DNA from: Pseudogracilibacillus sp037072025
Lineage (GTDB): Bacteria > Bacillota > Bacilli > Bacillales > Amphibacillaceae
DNA: 64,000 nt
Assembly: GCF_037072025.1 (NCBI RefSeq)
Contig: NZ_JAXHDD010000009.1
Coordinates: forward strand, 45,868 to 109,867
Reading direction: 5' to 3'
A program made the translations under genes and the position numbers. A model generated the notes under the pieces. The model did no database searches and was not told where the DNA came from. It saw only the letters and a list, made by a program, of their open reading frames with translations. Position 1 is the first letter of the stretch; every line of letters begins with the position of its first letter. Positions 62,187 through 64,000 of this stretch are shown here, piece by piece.

Positions 62187-63848
62187 ATGAAATTGAGAGG
62201 CTCATTTTTGTTGATGCTCTTGGTCTCACTCGTTCTTATTTTAGGAGCATGCGGTGGCGGAGGAGATGAAGAGTCGGATGCTGATTCGTCAGAAGGTTCT
62301 GATGAAAGTAGCGAGGGAGCAGCGGATAGTGAAGGGGAAAAGACATTAATATTTGCAAGAGGTGGGGACTCCGAAAGTTTAGACCCTGGCAGTACTTCTG
62401 ATGGAGAGTCTTCTAGGGTAACTCAGCAAGTTTTAGAAACGTTACTTACGTTTGAAGCAGAATCGTTTGAATTAGAGCCAGGGCTTGCCCATGATTGGGA
62501 AGTTTCTGATGATGGACTGACCTATACCTTCTATCTAGAAGAAGGAGTCAAATTCCATGATGGAACAGATTTTAATGCGGAAGCTGTTAAAATCAACTTT
62601 GACCGTTTTGCAGATCCGGAACATGAATATGCGTTTGCCGATCATGAATACGTATACTTTATGTATGGTACAATGTTTGGTGGGCATAAAGGTGATGAAG
62701 GCCATGTAGTAGACGATGTAAAAGTAGTTGACGATTACACGGTGGAGTTTCATCTTAATAAACCTTTAGGGTTCTTCTTGCAGAATATGGGTATGTCTTA
62801 CTTTGCAATTACATCTCCGGCCGCATTAGAAGAATATGGACCGGAAATTAATGAAAATCCAGTGGGAACTGGACCATTTAAATTTGTTAGTTGGACAAAA
62901 AATGATTCTATCGTATTAGAAAAGAATGAAGACTACTGGAAGGAAGGATTACCAAAGTTAGATAAAGTTATTTTTGAAGTAATACCTGATAATGCTGCAA
63001 GATTAATTGCATTAAGATCAGGTGATATTGACATTATGGATGGGTTAAATCCAGATGACGCGGCAGGGGTTGAATCAGACGATGATTTAATTTTATATAG
63101 TCGCGCTGAAAACAACTTTGGATATGTAGGATTCAACGTGCAAAAAGAGCCGTTAGATAATGAATTATTAAGACAGGCTATTAGCCATGCAATTGATCGT
63201 GAAGCGATTGTTGAGGCACTATATGCAGGCTACGGTACAGTTGCAAAAAATCCATTACCACCAAGCTATTTAGGGTATAACGATGACGTAGAAGGTTATC
63301 AGTATGATGTTGACAAGGCGAAAGAGTTATTATCTGAGGCAGGATATGCAGACGGATTAGAAATTGACTTATGGACAATGCCTGTTGCAAGACCGTATAT
63401 GCCAGATCCTGAAACGACAGCAGAAATTATTCAAAACAACCTTGCAGAAATTGGTGTTACGGTTAATATAGTTCGTGAAGAATGGGCTCCATACTTAGAA
63501 AAGACGATGAATGGAGAACATCAAATTTATATGCTAGGTTGGTCAGGTACAAATGGTGACCCAGACTATTTTATTAGTAGTCTATTGCATGGTGATTTGA
63601 TTGGAGATAGTAACCGTGAATATTATCAAAACGAAGAAGTTGACAAACTTTTAAATGATGCAAAAGTAGAAATCGATCAAGATAAACGTGCTGAAATGTA
63701 CAAAGAGGCCCAAGCTATTATTGCTGAAGATGTGCCGATGGTTCCATTAGTACATTCTACTCCGGTTATGGCATCATCAAATAAGGTGAAAAATTACGTC
63801 CCACATCCATCTACTAGTGAATCATTAGAAGAAGTAGACATAGAGTAA
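62187..63848 (+). CDS. peptide-binding lipoprotein (SBP family 5)
   Basis: 553 residues. Signal peptide with lipobox LGAC (Cys22), an acidic Ser/Glu/Asp linker to about residue 50, then the family 5 fold: SLDPGSTSDGESSRVTQQVLETLL, LEEGVKFHDGTDFNAEAVKINFDR, NPVGTGPFKFVSW and LLRQAISHAIDREAIVEALYAGYG. Probably delivers oligopeptides (DppE/AppA-like) to the two ATPases upstream. No permease genes lie between it and the ATPases or in the remaining 150 bp. Confidence 0.93.
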   Translation: MKLRGSFLLMLLVSLVLILGACGGGGDEESDADSSEGSDESSEGAADSEGEKTLIFARGGDSESLDPGSTSDGESSRVTQQVLETLLTFEAESFELEPGLAHDWEVSDDGLTYTFYLEEGVKFHDGTDFNAEAVKINFDRFADPEHEYAFADHEYVYFMYGTMFGGHKGDEGHVVDDVKVVDDYTVEFHLNKPLGFFLQNMGMSYFAITSPAALEEYGPEINENPVGTGPFKFVSWTKNDSIVLEKNEDYWKEGLPKLDKVIFEVIPDNAARLIALRSGDIDIMDGLNPDDAAGVESDDDLILYSRAENNFGYVGFNVQKEPLDNELLRQAISHAIDREAIVEALYAGYGTVAKNPLPPSYLGYNDDVEGYQYDVDKAKELLSEAGYADGLEIDLWTMPVARPYMPDPETTAEIIQNNLAEIGVTVNIVREEWAPYLEKTMNGEHQIYMLGWSGTNGDPDYFISSLLHGDLIGDSNREYYQNEEVDKLLNDAKVEIDQDKRAEMYKEAQAIIAEDVPMVPLVHSTPVMASSNKVKNYVPHPSTSESLEEVDIE

Positions 63849-63852
63849 AAAA

Positions 63853-63890
63853 TTAGGGTAGTAGCAAATTCTACTACCCTAACTCTTTAT
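63853..63890 (+). terminator. terminator after the binding lipoprotein
   Basis: TTAGGGTAGTAG (63853-63864) pairs perfectly with CTACTACCCTAA (63871-63882), followed by CTCTTTATG. The tail is only moderately T-rich. Confidence 0.7.
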
Positions 63891-63923
63891 GAAACTATTT
63901 TCTAGAAAAGAGTATTTAACACA

Positions 63924-64000
63924 AAACCATAAACTGTGACGTAAAAGTCTATATGATCAACTCCGAATCTCAGGAAAAGGCATATATTGCGAAACGACTC
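63924..64000 (+). repeat. left end of a second TIR/array element, cut by window edge
   Basis: Similar to 10050-10140: AACCATAAACTGTGACGTAA then AAGTCTA, TGATCAACTCC, CATATATTG and GAAACGACTC. In the first copy the same leader runs into GACATC of the 20-bp array exactly where this window ends. Confidence 0.75.

Overview
The window is chromosomal DNA of a low-GC, endospore-forming member of the Bacillaceae. This rests on three things. First, gene order follows the Bacillus subtilis ywhD-pbpG-ywiB-argS / rpoE-pyrG / fba-tal-murA-glpX-rho-rpmE / prfA-prmC-spoIIR-ywl / glyA-upp block. Second, there are sporulation genes (pbpG-like, spoIIR, a CotF-like and a CotY/ExsY-like coat protein). Third, ribosome binding sites are strong and TTG/GTG starts are common. 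I cannot name the genus.

Layout. 0-5 kb: ywhD (cut by the window edge), a class A penicillin-binding protein on the minus strand, then ywiB-argS. 5.4-14.6 kb: a fatty/organic-acid oxidation block. fadF has its own promoter with a palindromic operator; the thiolase, hydroxyacyl-CoA dehydrogenase, two acyl-CoA dehydrogenases and a TetR regulator follow, ending in a badly decayed icmF (fused isobutyryl-CoA mutase) pseudogene. 14.7-25.7 kb: rpoE, pyrG (with what looks like the CTP-sensing GGGC-start attenuator), fba, fsa/tal, murA2, glpX, rho, a type B L31 gene and prfA. 25.7-34.8 kb: prmC, spoIIR, ywlB, ywlC, mntP, ywlE, a chemotaxis-receptor pseudogene, rpiB, ywlG, glyA and upp. 34.8-39.2 kb: wecB, then a molybdate locus (helix-turn-helix/substrate-binding regulator divergent from modABC) where related genomes usually carry the ATP synthase operon. 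39.3-49 kb: branched-chain amino acid genes ilvE, T-box leader, ilvB-ilvN-ilvC, leuA pseudogene, leuBCD and ilvA. 49-60 kb: LtaS-type enzyme, CotF-like coat protein, NCS2 permease, exoA, a GntR/ABC operon, a thioredoxin-like protein and a CotY-like coat protein. 60-64 kb: two oligopeptide ABC ATPases and a binding lipoprotein.

Two themes stand out. The first is gene decay: remnants of icmF, leuA, a methyl-accepting chemotaxis gene and one unidentified gene all keep recognisable protein sequence but carry stops, frameshifts and deletions. spo0F and tdk are also missing from their usual positions. The second is an unusually rich set of intergenic repeats. These are a 14 x 20-bp tandem array inside a short element with terminal inverted repeats (the start of a second copy is at the right window edge), a family of ends related to ATAAACTGYGACRTAA, a 150-230 bp repeat found at 5.1 and 31.8 kb, a 264-bp inverted duplicate at 32.2 and 53.7 kb, a 65-bp hairpin repeat before murA and prfA, and GC-rich composite hairpin elements at 17.2 and 24 kb.

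No rRNA, tRNA, CRISPR array, prophage or intact insertion sequence was seen. All family assignments come from reading the translated sequences; no database search was run.
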